From assembly GCA_018221285.1 (NCBI GenBank), contig JAAOYJ010000003.1, forward strand, positions 151,030-215,029: a DNA stretch of 64,000 bases. Direction: 5' to 3'. Position 1 is the stretch's first letter; each line of letters opens with the position of its first letter. The DNA comes from Candidatus Pacearchaeota archaeon (GTDB taxonomy: Archaea; Nanobdellota; Nanobdellia; Pacearchaeales; GW2011-AR1). Shown here one piece after another: positions 31,244 through 39,605 of this stretch. The translations under genes and the position numbers were made by a program. Below the pieces are notes generated by a model. It searched no databases. It was given only the letters and a program-made list of their open reading frames with translations, and was not told the origin of the DNA.

Positions 31244-31594
31244 ATGGAACTAGTAGCTTTACTATCAACAGGAAAAGGAACATGGGAACAAGTCTCAGGA
31301 CTTATGAATCATGGAGAATGGGATAAAGTTATTCTTTTAGGAGGAGACTTTGCAAAATCGTTCACGCATCAGAAAGATTTCGAATTCATAAACATCGACC
31401 TTGACAAAAAACTAAAACCATTGAAAGAAGAGTTCACAGAAAAATTAAAAGGAAAATTTCAAGGAATGGAAGTCGCATGTTCAATAGCATCTGGCGACGG
31501 TAAAGAACACATGGCATTGATATCTGCTTTAATCAACCTTCCAGTTGGAATAAGATTCGCAGCTTTAACACGTGAGGGAGTTATTGATTTGTAA
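31244..31594 (+). CDS. Hypothetical protein behind a structured leader
   Basis: 116 residues (MELVALLSTGKGTWEQVSGL...). Alpha/beta pattern with LGGDFAKSF and ALINLPVGIRFAALTREG, compatible with a small Rossmann-like fold; family not assigned. The TATA box (ATCTTTAAAAAA) predicts an RNA start at 31145, but the ATG is 100 nt further on, after the triple-hairpin element, which is unusual here. Confidence 0.65.
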   Translation: MELVALLSTGKGTWEQVSGLMNHGEWDKVILLGGDFAKSFTHQKDFEFINIDLDKKLKPLKEEFTEKLKGKFQGMEVACSIASGDGKEHMALISALINLPVGIRFAALTREGVIDL

Positions 31595-31598
31595 TAAG

Positions 31599-31820
31599 AT
31601 GGGAATAGATTTTTTAGAAGTAATGAGAATGGCAGGGGAGATAAGGTATAATCCAGAAACATGTGGGGGATGCAAAACTATTCATAATTTATCTGACTCC
31701 CCTGTTTATCAAGTTTTTTTTGAACAACTTCCTGAACTCCCTTTAGATGTTCAAAGAGAACGTGCCGAAGGTCTAGAAAGAGACTATTGTTCTAAATGTA
31801 CTTTGGTCAAGAGTTCATAG
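31599..31820 (+). CDS. Small cysteine-containing protein
   Basis: 73 residues from ATG 31599 (MGIDFLEVMRMAGEIRYNP), 4 nt after the previous stop; the track start at 31572 overlaps it. The four cysteines CGGC near residue 25 and CSKC near 65 could bind zinc. Not recognised. Confidence 0.6.
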   Translation: MGIDFLEVMRMAGEIRYNPETCGGCKTIHNLSDSPVYQVFFEQLPELPLDVQRERAEGLERDYCSKCTLVKSS

Positions 31821-31823
31821 AAG

Positions 31824-31937
31824 ATGATTTTTGAATTACTTGAATTATCCATTCTTGCTTTGTTATTAGGAATATTTGGAATGTTAAGAACAGAAAATTC
31901 TTTTGTAATAAAAATCGGTTGGAGAGATAATCATTAA
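31824..31937 (+). CDS. Tiny single-helix membrane protein missing from the ORF track
   Basis: 37 codons: MIFELLELSILALLLGIFGM then a short polar tail RTENSFVIKIGWRDNH. Starts 3 nt after the previous stop, so likely the last gene of this small operon. Length makes it uncertain. Confidence 0.45.
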   Translation: MIFELLELSILALLLGIFGMLRTENSFVIKIGWRDNH

Positions 31938-31942
31938 TAAAT

Positions 31943-32989
31943 CTAAAGCCCTTTAATCTTCAACTCTCCCCTATCTCTCCCAAGAACTAATACTCTACTC
32001 TCAATCTTCTCATCGAGAATTTTCATATCAACACCAATCAGATTCAACTCTTCAACAAGCTTCTTTGAAAATTCTCTCATGTCGTCGTGAGTTGGCATTC
32101 TATCATAACCAAGTCTTTCTCTAGCAAATCCAACACTCATGAATCCCTTCAACTCCACAAACATTGGATTTGATTTCTTAATCATTTCAGCATATTCTTC
32201 AAGATAGTCGTCTTTCATATTCAAATCTTTTACAAGATTCATTCTAAAGATGCCTCTTGTAGACATTCCAGGAGGAATGTCTCGGGGTACACCCTTGGGT
32301 GCTGTCCGGCAAGATAATTCTGCCATAAGTTCCAAAGTCTCATTCAACTTTTCCCAAGCATCTTCTTTTGAACTTCTATGAAACTTTATGTAAAGTTTTT
32401 TGTTCGGAGAATTAATAGAAACATAAAGCTGTGTCGGCAACTGTCCTTTTTCTTTGAGTTCTCTAAGCTTTTCAGGATAAAGCCCATTAGTAACAAGAAA
32501 ACTTGTCTTCCCTCTTTTATGAAGTTCTTCAATCAACCCTCCAAGTTTCTCATAAACTGTCGGCTCACCTGAAAGCGAAATCGCAAACTGCATTGGCTCT
32601 TGAGCCTCTGCCCATTTTTCTTGATTAGCCTTACTCAATTGTTTCTTATCACTCTTAGGATCAATCTTAAAACCCATCAACAATTTTCTCTGGGCTTGAA
32701 TGCATTTATCAATAATCTCAGACGGAGAATCAACCTCTCCCTTCAACTCATCCCCAATCGTACGCTCTATCGCCCTCCAACAATGCACGCACTTATTCGG
32801 ACACCACATCACAGCAGGAGTCATCTGACAACAAAGATGCGACTTAATACCATAAAACTGCTCCTTGTAACAAACCCCTTCATCCCTCAAGGACTTCTTA
32901 GTCCATCGACAAGTCTGCACAGCAGAATGCTTCCCAGCAATTTCATAATGTTGTTTCTTTAATAATTTCTTAACGTCATCTGGAATCAT
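31943..32989 (-). CDS. taw1: tRNA 4-demethylwyosine synthase Taw1 with an insertion
   Basis: 348 residues. Radical SAM cluster motif MWCPNKCVHCWR (CxxxCxxC, about residue 62), N-terminal cysteines (CRW, CYKEQFYGIKSHLCC), SGEPTVY, and the C-terminal VELKGFMSVG and RMPTHDDMREF. It makes 4-demethylwyosine at G37 of tRNA-Phe. Between SCRT and IFRMNLVKDLNM, where the family normally runs on (RTV-R-TLVKG), there are 17 extra residues APKGVPRDIPPGMSTRG encoded by the palindromic element at 32259-32308. CTTTAAAATC box upstream. Confidence 0.92.
   Translation of the reverse strand: MIPDDVKKLLKKQHYEIAGKHSAVQTCRWTKKSLRDEGVCYKEQFYGIKSHLCCQMTPAVMWCPNKCVHCWRAIERTIGDELKGEVDSPSEIIDKCIQAQRKLLMGFKIDPKSDKKQLSKANQEKWAEAQEPMQFAISLSGEPTVYEKLGGLIEELHKRGKTSFLVTNGLYPEKLRELKEKGQLPTQLYVSINSPNKKLYIKFHRSSKEDAWEKLNETLELMAELSCRTAPKGVPRDIPPGMSTRGIFRMNLVKDLNMKDDYLEEYAEMIKKSNPMFVELKGFMSVGFARERLGYDRMPTHDDMREFSKKLVEELNLIGVDMKILDEKIESRVLVLGRDRGELKIKGL
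32259..32308 (+). repeat. Palindromic insertion element within taw1
   Basis: Two perfect hairpins: AGACATTCC-AGGA-GGAATGTCT (32261-32282) and CACCC-TT-GGGTG (32290-32301). The half CGGGGTACACC...GGTGCTG resembles the 42-bp element in the ribosomal genes (TTTGGGGTACACC...GGTGC), but it is read in another frame and its other arm is different. Confidence 0.75.
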
Positions 32990-33066
32990 AGAAATAATGA
33001 CAAGAAAGAGATTTTAAAGTTTTGCTTGATAAGAAATTTTAAATAGGGGTTTCTTTTCTTGAAAAG

Positions 33067-33477
33067 ATGTTTGGGATGAAAGTTATTCGAGGACATCATG
33101 TAAGAGAATGGTATTTTGATTATTTACGTGTAGCAGAGGGGCTTCCACAGATTTTCCAATCCGATGATTTTAATCTCCTTATAACATTCCCTATCACAGT
33201 TGTGGATACAACAGATGATGCTTGTGGGAAATGTAGAGATTACCCTGCGATTAATTTTTGTAGGGGAGAAAAACTTAAGAGAGAAGATATAGAATCAAGA
33301 AGAATTCTTGGATTGGAGTTAAGAAAACCTTATGATGAAAAAGAAATACACACTTTATTTAGAAAAAGAAACTCTGTGGATGGAATCCTAAGAGGAAAGA
33401 TGTATGACCACGATTATCTTATACAACACTTCCTAAAAAAATCCTGCGGCCCACTTAACCATCAGAACAACAAATAA
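33067..33477 (+). CDS. DUF1284-like protein
   Basis: 136 residues. KVIRGHHVREW near the start, then DACGKCRDYPAINFCRGEKL and RRILGLELRKPYD. RGHH, a C-x-x-C...C group and R-x-LGL are what I recall of the DUF1284 family (possible iron-sulfur proteins). TTTTAAATAG box upstream. Its 3' end overlaps the protease on the other strand by 45 bp. Confidence 0.6.
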   Translation: MFGMKVIRGHHVREWYFDYLRVAEGLPQIFQSDDFNLLITFPITVVDTTDDACGKCRDYPAINFCRGEKLKREDIESRRILGLELRKPYDEKEIHTLFRKRNSVDGILRGKMYDHDYLIQHFLKKSCGPLNHQNNK

Positions 33478-34854
33478 GAATAATAGGAAATAAGTCATTA
33501 CGTCGAATAACTTCTTTGAGAATTTTCTTTTTCCAGTAATGCCTAAAAATGTCAAATAAAAGAATCTTCCTCCGTCGAGAAATCCAAGAGGCATCATATT
33601 GAACAGAGCTACGAGTATGTTAATTATAACAATCCACCATAGGAGATCCTTCACAAATAAACTCAAGTCATTTTTTGGCTCATAATAAACATGGGGTTTT
33701 GTATATGAAGGAAGAACACTCAAAACAGCTCCAACAAAACCTTTTCTCATTTCATCATAAAACCCAACCCCTATCCAGGGCTTTTCAGGATCCAAAGGAT
33801 TTTCTCCAAGAGTAATCATAAATTTCAATTCTCCTTCTCCCCTGATTGTAGTAATCTCTATCTGCTCTCCTGGAGAATATTTCCCAATTTCTTCTCCCAA
33901 TTGTTCAATACTCTCTATTTTAATTCCACCAATTTCTGTTATTATATCTCCCAAATCAACATTTATCGCAGGAGCATCATCATACAAAAATACCTCTTCG
34001 AGACCTTCCCCCTGCATTAATAAAATTTCTTTTGTTGTAATATAGTTTCTATCACCAACCTTGATTTTATTAAATCCTGTATCATTAAATAAATTCAAAA
34101 CATTTGTGTATGAAGGGTTAGTCAATTCAACACCATTAACAGAAGTAATATTCGCAATTCCAATCGGAGAATAAGAGTAGGTATCAAAAGCTACTCCCGA
34201 AGCTGCAAAGGTATATGTAAAAAACCAAAATAAGATTATGTAAAAAAGAATGGCAGTCAGCGTGTTTGCAAAAACTCCTGCAGATAAGATGCTCATTTGG
34301 TCAAACTTTTTGGTTTTTGTCATCTGCTTCTCGTCCTGTTCTACAAACGCTCCGAAAAGGGCAGGAAAATATTTCAAAAATGCAAACCCTGTCGATTTAA
34401 TCTTAATCCCAAATCTTCTTGCAAAAATTCCATGCGAAAGTTCGTGAACTGTAGCCACAATCAAAATAGAGACTATAAAATAGACAAAATAAAACGGGGG
34501 GAAAAAACTTTGTAGCCCAAACAACTTAGGGAAATAAGGAATCAGAGGAGCAATTGGAGGAGCTTTTATTATTCTTGCAATAGGAGAAGTAAGATAAAGG
34601 TAAACCGTCTGAACCATCAAAAAGAGAATACCCATCATCAAAACATATCCCCAACCAACAGAGATATAACTTAGAAACTTAAGAGTTTTCTTATATTTGC
34701 CCCCGATGTAATTAATTAGTTTTAATCCCCACGTTGTCATATATAGATAGAAAGGGCCATCCTTTGAAAGATTTTTCCTTTTCAAATAAAGGAACACTGC
34801 AGAGAATATAACAAACAATACTAACAATGTTAAATCATATACAATAAGGCTCAT
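33433..34854 (-). CDS. Site-2 protease family metalloprotease (M50)
   Basis: 473 residues. Zinc site HELSHG (about residue 140) inside a membrane helix, and the second metal site LGFLDGGRFF (about residue 425). A PDZ-like domain (IITEIGGIKIESIEQLGEEI) lies between. About six membrane segments. Cleaves membrane proteins within the bilayer; substrates unknown. TTTAAATT box upstream. Confidence 0.92.
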   Translation of the reverse strand: MSLIVYDLTLLVLFVIFSAVFLYLKRKNLSKDGPFYLYMTTWGLKLINYIGGKYKKTLKFLSYISVGWGYVLMMGILFLMVQTVYLYLTSPIARIIKAPPIAPLIPYFPKLFGLQSFFPPFYFVYFIVSILIVATVHELSHGIFARRFGIKIKSTGFAFLKYFPALFGAFVEQDEKQMTKTKKFDQMSILSAGVFANTLTAILFYIILFWFFTYTFAASGVAFDTYSYSPIGIANITSVNGVELTNPSYTNVLNLFNDTGFNKIKVGDRNYITTKEILLMQGEGLEEVFLYDDAPAINVDLGDIITEIGGIKIESIEQLGEEIGKYSPGEQIEITTIRGEGELKFMITLGENPLDPEKPWIGVGFYDEMRKGFVGAVLSVLPSYTKPHVYYEPKNDLSLFVKDLLWWIVIINILVALFNMMPLGFLDGGRFFYLTFLGITGKRKFSKKLFDVMTYFLLFLFVVLMVKWAAGFF

Positions 34855-34887
34855 ATTAGTTAATAAGAACTTTAATTTAAAAATCTA

Positions 34888-35049
34888 TTACTTTTTCTTC
34901 AAAGGTCTAAATACCTTTTTCGCACACTTTCTACATCTGGCTTTTCCCTTAAGAATTTTTTGAGGATCTGATCTAACTTTAGTCTGACACTTTTTACATA
35001 CGAACATGTTTTTGAATAATCTATTTTGGGCCTCTGGTATTTTTGCCAT
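34888..35049 (-). CDS. rpl40e: Large ribosomal subunit protein eL40 (missing from ORF track)
   Basis: 53 codons read by hand: MAKIPEAQNRLFKNMFVCKK, then CQTKVRSDPQKILKGKARCRKC and a lysine tail. The four cysteines (CxxC, CxxC) and the sequence match archaeal eL40, a small zinc protein of the large subunit. A TTTAAATA box lies 26 nt before the ATG. It fits the usual length of 46-54. Confidence 0.92.
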   Translation of the reverse strand: MAKIPEAQNRLFKNMFVCKKCQTKVRSDPQKILKGKARCRKCAKKVFRPLKKK

Positions 35050-35086
35050 GATTAATTTAGAAAAAATGGGTATTTAAAATTAATCA

Positions 35087-35401
35087 TTAAAGTTTAGATA
35101 GGATTTTTTCTAGGTGTGGTTTGATTGTAGCAAACCCATTAGTATGGGTTGGATTGTATTCAATTACTTCTTTTGTTTCTAAATTTACTCTAACCATGCA
35201 AGGCATATCATACCATGAATCATAGAAGAATTCAATCCCCAATGTTTTAGGACTAAGATTCTTTTCTTCAACTCGGATATTCCCCTCTTTTGAGGAATAA
35301 GCCTCCGAGGGAGGAAACAACTCAACCATCTTTGGACCCAATTTACTTAGGAGATCTATACTTAATTGAGATATTTCTCCCATAAGATTATACTTAACCA
35401 T
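35087..35401 (-). CDS. Hypothetical protein
   Basis: 104 residues (MVKYNLMGEISQLSIDLLSK...), with PPSEAYSSKEGN and FFYDSWYDMPCMVRVNLETKE. No family recognised. TATTAAAAAG box 26 nt upstream, so it is its own transcription unit between eL40 and aIF5A. Confidence 0.6.
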   Translation of the reverse strand: MVKYNLMGEISQLSIDLLSKLGPKMVELFPPSEAYSSKEGNIRVEEKNLSPKTLGIEFFYDSWYDMPCMVRVNLETKEVIEYNPTHTNGFATIKPHLEKILSKL

Positions 35402-35461
35402 AAGTGTTTATTTCCTACATCTTTTTAATAATTTCTATCCTTTAAAATATACTTCAGAACT

Positions 35462-35854
35462 CTACAACTTCCTTTTGATAATCTTCTGCCCCTCAATATC
35501 CCAATACTCGCAGTTTCCACTTTCTTCCAAATCATTAAAAACCTCTTCATCAGGACAATCAATCTCAAGTGTTTCGAAAGATTCCAAATCCATTACACTA
35601 GCCTTCTTATCAGCTTTTGATAATATTTGTGCCCTTCTTTTATCCACCAACGGAACTTCAAACCTTTCGTGCCCCGGAACAACAAATACTTTTTTGTTAG
35701 GAGAGATTAAACCTATCGCCTCAATCCTACATTTAGAATGTCCATGCTTACCTGTTTTACTTATGTCAATCTTCTTGACCACATATGATTGGCCATCTAG
35801 AATAATATTTGTCCCAATCCTTATTTCTGTCGCGTTGATTATTTTTAAAACCAT
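35462..35854 (-). CDS. Translation factor aIF5A
   Basis: 130 residues. Hypusine loop DISKTGKHGHSKCRIEAIG, with the modified lysine in TGKHGH, then SH3-like and OB parts. Relieves stalled ribosomes by acting from the E site. Deoxyhypusine synthase is not in this window. TTTATAAAC box upstream. Confidence 0.94.
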   Translation of the reverse strand: MVLKIINATEIRIGTNIILDGQSYVVKKIDISKTGKHGHSKCRIEAIGLISPNKKVFVVPGHERFEVPLVDKRRAQILSKADKKASVMDLESFETLEIDCPDEEVFNDLEESGNCEYWDIEGQKIIKRKL

Positions 35855-35884
35855 GACTTAAGAAAAAGAGATATGTTTATAAAA

Positions 35885-36169
35885 TTATCTGGTTGGTTTC
35901 ATGAATTTCGCATAACTGATTGCAAATGCATCTTCATGAGTTCCTTTATTTTCTAAAATCTCTCTTTTTGATTGAATAAGATAATAATTAAATTTATCTT
36001 TTCTTGCCAATCTTTCTAGTTTTTCCAATTCTTTATCTATCAAATCCTCACCAATGATGGGAACAGCCCTTAAGTAAGGAATGCCGATTATTTTAATGTT
36101 GGCTCCTTTCTCAGTCCGAGCAATGTATACTCCCTTAGAATTACTTATGATGTCTAATAGCAAAACCAT
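35885..36169 (-). CDS. Hypothetical protein
   Basis: 94 residues (MVLLLDIISNSKGVYIARTE...), mixed alpha/beta, with IGIPYLRAVPIIGEDLIDKE and a helical C-terminus. TTTAAATAA box 26 nt upstream. Not recognised. Confidence 0.6.
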   Translation of the reverse strand: MVLLLDIISNSKGVYIARTEKGANIKIIGIPYLRAVPIIGEDLIDKELEKLERLARKDKFNYYLIQSKREILENKGTHEDAFAISYAKFMKPTR

Positions 36170-36221
36170 AATATTATCCCTCTCAGAGTTATTTAAACAT
36201 TATTACAATCTAACATAATTG

Positions 36222-36284
36222 TTATTTTCCCATTAATTACTTTCATCAATCTCGCGTCAGCGAGCAATATAAACTTTTAAAAAC
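36222..36284 (+). repeat. Promoter-proximal palindromic repeat, copy 1
   Basis: TTTTCCCATTAATTACTTTC, then CTCGC-GTCA-GCGAG (36251-36264), then AAACTTTTAAAAAC, the TATA box of the FKBP gene. It matches 41236-41306 over most of its length and 43872-43928 in part. Confidence 0.7.
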
Positions 36285-36304
36285 ACTTCCTTAATTCTTC
36301 TTTC

Positions 36305-37048
36305 ATGAAACTAAAGAAAAAAGACTTTATTGAAATCGAATTCACAGGACGGGTTAAAGACGGAGAAATCTTCGATTCAAACATAAAAAAAGATCTAGAG
36401 AAAATTAATCAAGAAATTGATCCAAAACCATTTATATTCCCAATTGGCCAGGACATGTTTCTCAAAGGCATCGATGAGTTCTTAATTGGTAAGGAAATTG
36501 GAGAATACAAAATTGAACTTTCTGCAGAAAAAGCTTTTGGAAAACGAGACCCGAAGCTTATTCAGTTAATGCCTATAAGAGTTTTCAAAGAGCACAATAC
36601 AAACCCTGTGCCAGGAGTAATGTTCAACTTTGACGGAAGAATGGGAAAAGTCCTTTCAGTTTCAGGGGGGAGAATAAGGGTGGACTTCAATAATCCAATC
36701 GCAGGCAAGGACGTTGAGTATAAATTAAAAATCTTGAGAAAGGTCGACGACAAAAATGAGCAAGTAAAAGCACTAATAGATTTTTTATTTAGAAAAGATT
36801 TCAAGTTTGAGATTAAAGGTAAGAAATTATTGATGAATGTAGACAAGGGCTTCAAGCAGTTTGTTGAGATGTTCGCAGACAAATTCAAAGAGATTTTAGA
36901 ATTAGATCTAGAAGTTAAAGAAGAAGGAGAGGAAAATGAAATAATCCCTTCCGCAGAATCAATGAAAGATAAAGTCGACGAAAAGGTCGATGAGATGAAA
37001 GAGAGGATTGGAGAGAAAGAAAAAGGTGAAAAGAAGGATGAAAAGTAA
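36305..37048 (+). CDS. FKBP-type peptidyl-prolyl isomerase (SlyD-like) with charged tail
   Basis: 247 residues. FKBP part: FIEIEFTGRVKDGEIFDS, then KGIDEFLIGKEIGEYKIEL and later NPIAGKDVEYKLKI; the inserted IF domain lies between (AFGKRDPKLIQLMP...NFDGRMGKVLSV). A C-terminal part of about 90 residues ends in a KDKVDEKVDEMKERIGE repeat. Folding helper in the cytosol. CTTTTAAAAAC box 26 nt upstream. Confidence 0.88.
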   Translation: MKLKKKDFIEIEFTGRVKDGEIFDSNIKKDLEKINQEIDPKPFIFPIGQDMFLKGIDEFLIGKEIGEYKIELSAEKAFGKRDPKLIQLMPIRVFKEHNTNPVPGVMFNFDGRMGKVLSVSGGRIRVDFNNPIAGKDVEYKLKILRKVDDKNEQVKALIDFLFRKDFKFEIKGKKLLMNVDKGFKQFVEMFADKFKEILELDLEVKEEGEENEIIPSAESMKDKVDEKVDEMKERIGEKEKGEKKDEK

Positions 37049-37610
37049 GTTTGAAAAAATATCAGAGAAACTTTTTCCAAAATTAAGATATTTAGGCGAG
37101 GATAATAAACAATTGGTGATTGTTTTTGCAGGAATTCCTGCTTCTGGAAAAACCTATATTGCTAAAATCCTCGAGGATAAATACAAGGGAGTTAGAATCA
37201 GGAGTGATGATATAATGGATTTTGTCAGCGAAGATAAACTTGTAGAAACTATTGAAGAAAACGAGAAAATAAAAAAAGAGTACGTTTACAATCTTCTTGG
37301 AGATGTTCCTTTTAGAAACAGATTTATTATCTTAGACGAATCAATAGATAGGACTTATAAGAAATTATTGTCCCTTTTAGATTCTAAGAATCTAAACTAT
37401 TTTATAATCAACATTGAAATCTCAGAAGAAGATGCAATCAAAAGAGTTAAGGCAAGAGAATCAAAGGAAAACTGGAGGAGTTGGATTAATAGATTTGAAA
37501 GATGGACAAGAGAACATGAAGATTGTCTTAAGAACATAAAACCAGATATAACTCTTGAGGGGATGAACCCAGATTTAGATAAGCTCTTTAAAAAATTAGA
37601 AAGAAAGTAA
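37038..37610 (+). CDS. P-loop kinase-like protein (AAA_33 type)
   Basis: 190 residues from ATG 37038 (MKSKFEKISEK), overlapping the FKBP end by 11 bp. Walker A FAGIPASGKTYIAK, a Walker B-like IILDESID, and an arginine-rich lid (RESKENWRSWINRFERW). The layout is that of polynucleotide kinase or zeta-toxin-like AAA_33 proteins. Substrate unknown. Overlap indicates coupled translation. Confidence 0.75.
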   Translation: MKSKFEKISEKLFPKLRYLGEDNKQLVIVFAGIPASGKTYIAKILEDKYKGVRIRSDDIMDFVSEDKLVETIEENEKIKKEYVYNLLGDVPFRNRFIILDESIDRTYKKLLSLLDSKNLNYFIINIEISEEDAIKRVKARESKENWRSWINRFERWTREHEDCLKNIKPDITLEGMNPDLDKLFKKLERK

Positions 37611-37650
37611 AGAGTCGAAAGAAGATAAATCATCACAATAATCCTTTATG

Positions 37651-37701
37651 TTTTTTGCTTGCAAAAAATGTTCGCGTAGCAATGCGCAAGCACTATGCGA
37701 A
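37651..37701 (+). repeat. Two adjacent inverted repeats before ftsZ
   Basis: The 37611-37796 gap has no gene. It holds TTTTTTGC-TT-GCAAAAAA (37651-37668) directly followed by TTCGCGTAG/CTATGCGAA (37671-37701, one G-U). The first, with its T run on one side, could end transcripts; the second resembles the GC palindromes elsewhere. Confidence 0.6.
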
Positions 37702-37796
37702 GCGACTGTGTCGGCGAGCGTCTAGGTCATTATTGCGAATTATAATATGTATCCTACCGCAATAATCCTTAAAAACTCCTAGCGCTTTTTCTGGGA

Positions 37797-38933
37797 ATGG
37801 AGGATGTTTATGGTCGAGAGAGGGAAGGTTATAGTCAAGAGAGTGAAAGTAGTTCTTCAATTCCATCAAGCTTGTCACCTGAAATAAGAGAGATTGATAA
37901 AGAGTTGGCAGAACTTTTGAAGAAGCAGTCAGCAAAAATTAAAGTTATTGGAGTCGGAGGTGCAGGAAACAATTCGCTTTCAAGGATGAGAGAAATCGGA
38001 ATTAAAGGGGGAGAACTTATCGCGATTAATACAGATGCACAGGATTTATTATATGCTAATGCGGACCAGAAAATTCTTATTGGAAAGGAATTGACCCAAG
38101 GACTTGGGGCTGGAAGCAATCCAAAGGTCGGACAGGAAGCAGCAAAAGAGTCAGAAGCTGAGATAAAGAAAAAGATTGCAGGAAGCGACATGATTTTCAT
38201 TACTTGTGGTTTAGGAGGGGGGACAGGAACAGGAGCTGCACCAGTAATAGCAAATATAGCAAAGAAGCAAGGAGCATTAACAATTGGTGTTGTAACATTG
38301 CCGTTTACAATTGAAGGAAGAAAAAGAATCGAAAATGCAATGGAAGGCTTGGAGAGAATGGAATCTGTTGTAGACACATTGATAGTTATTCCAAATGATA
38401 AACTTCTTGAACTAGCTCCAGACTTACCTCTCCACACAGCCTTCAAAATTGCAGACGAAATTCTAACCAATGCAGTGAAGGGTACAACAGAGCTTGTAAC
38501 AACATCAGGGTTAGTTAACCTTGACTTTGCAGATATAAAAACAGTAATGGTCGACGGAGGAGTTTCATTAATAGGAATGGGAGAATCAGACACAGAACAA
38601 AGAGCTACCGACGCTGTTGAGAAGGCAATACAAAACCCTCTACTTGATGTGGATATCTCTGACGCAACAGGCGCATTGGTGAATATAGTTGGGGGTGTTG
38701 ACATGAGCTTGGATGAATGCAAGGCAGTAATAGAAACAATCGGAGACAGGTTAAGCCCAGACGCAAAATTAATTTGGGGCGCGCAAATCTCTCCAGACAT
38801 GGAAAAAACCCTGAGGGTTTTATTAATAGTAACAGGAGTAAAGAGTTCCCAAATCCTTGGCCACGGAGAATCAATGGAATCTGTTCGCCACAAAGAAATC
38901 GAGGAAGAGCTAGGGATTGAGTTCTTTGAATAG
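37797..38933 (+). CDS. ftsZ: Cell division protein FtsZ
   Basis: 378 residues. GTP-binding loops GVGGAGNNSLSRM and CGLGGGTGTGAAPVIA (tubulin signature) and the T7 loop region NLDFADIKTVM. Forms the division ring. SepF, its likely membrane anchor, is at 43105. CCTTAAAAAC box centred 25 nt before the ATG suggests a leaderless gene. Confidence 0.96.
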   Translation: MEDVYGREREGYSQESESSSSIPSSLSPEIREIDKELAELLKKQSAKIKVIGVGGAGNNSLSRMREIGIKGGELIAINTDAQDLLYANADQKILIGKELTQGLGAGSNPKVGQEAAKESEAEIKKKIAGSDMIFITCGLGGGTGTGAAPVIANIAKKQGALTIGVVTLPFTIEGRKRIENAMEGLERMESVVDTLIVIPNDKLLELAPDLPLHTAFKIADEILTNAVKGTTELVTTSGLVNLDFADIKTVMVDGGVSLIGMGESDTEQRATDAVEKAIQNPLLDVDISDATGALVNIVGGVDMSLDECKAVIETIGDRLSPDAKLIWGAQISPDMEKTLRVLLIVTGVKSSQILGHGESMESVRHKEIEEELGIEFFE

Positions 38934-38989
38934 GAAAATAGTTTTAGAGAATATAAATTCTTAAATACTTTATAATAAGGAAATTGTTA

Positions 38990-39313
38990 ATGGAATTTGA
39001 AGGAGTTTATCGTTTTACTAATTTAACCAAAATAGAATTCAAATATTTAAGAAAAAAAATTCTCCCCCACGTATTGAAATTAGATTTTGTAGGAGTGCCT
39101 TTGAAAAAACTAAATATGGAGTTAGTTGTTGGTTATAATGGGAAAAGAAGGGTGGGAGAATTATTTTTTCCTTCTTCTAACGGCACTCAAAGAAAAATTA
39201 AAAAGAGGGACCCCCTTTTAGATGCAATATATTGTTCAATATCTTCAAGATTAAAGACTTTTAGAGGATCTTCTAAAGATGAACACTATATGAGAGACTA
39301 TCGTTTTGAATAA
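38990..39313 (+). CDS. Hypothetical protein between ftsZ and secE
   Basis: 107 residues from the ATG at 38990 (MEFEGVYRFTNLTKIEFKYL), chosen over the TTG at 38984 since TTCTTAAATAC lies 26 nt upstream. Basic, alpha/beta. No family recognised. Confidence 0.6.
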   Translation: MEFEGVYRFTNLTKIEFKYLRKKILPHVLKLDFVGVPLKKLNMELVVGYNGKRRVGELFFPSSNGTQRKIKKRDPLLDAIYCSISSRLKTFRGSSKDEHYMRDYRFE

Positions 39314-39343
39314 TTTTAAAAACTCTCTATTTCTAATCAATTC

Positions 39344-39526
39344 ATGGTAAAGAAGACATTCGGTTCGCTGAAATCATTCACACTTAAGTCTAAAAGAGTT
39401 TGGCATGTAATGAAAAAGCCCTCAAGAAAAGAGTTCGAGACAATTGCGAAGGTATCTGCAATCGGAATCCTACTATTAGGTTTAATCGGGTTCGCAATAT
39501 CATTAGCTATGAAAATGTTTGTTTAG
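39344..39526 (+). CDS. secE: Preprotein translocase subunit SecE (Sec61 gamma)
   Basis: 60 residues, usual archaeal size. Amphipathic helix (SKRVWHVMKKPSRKEFETIAK) then a single membrane helix (ISAIGILLLGLIGFAISLAM). Clamps SecY. Precedes Spt5 as in most archaea. Short promoter TTTTAAAAAC. Confidence 0.9.
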   Translation: MVKKTFGSLKSFTLKSKRVWHVMKKPSRKEFETIAKVSAIGILLLGLIGFAISLAMKMFV

Positions 39527-39605
39527 GAAAATTTATAAACCCAAAATTTTAAGTAATCCTATATTATTCTTTAATTATTCCAATTTAAAGGATAGCTAGA
39601 GCAAA

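Noticed and set aside
37835-38893. 352-codon reverse ORF across ftsZ
   Set aside because: Shadow of ftsZ on the other strand; no plausible domain.
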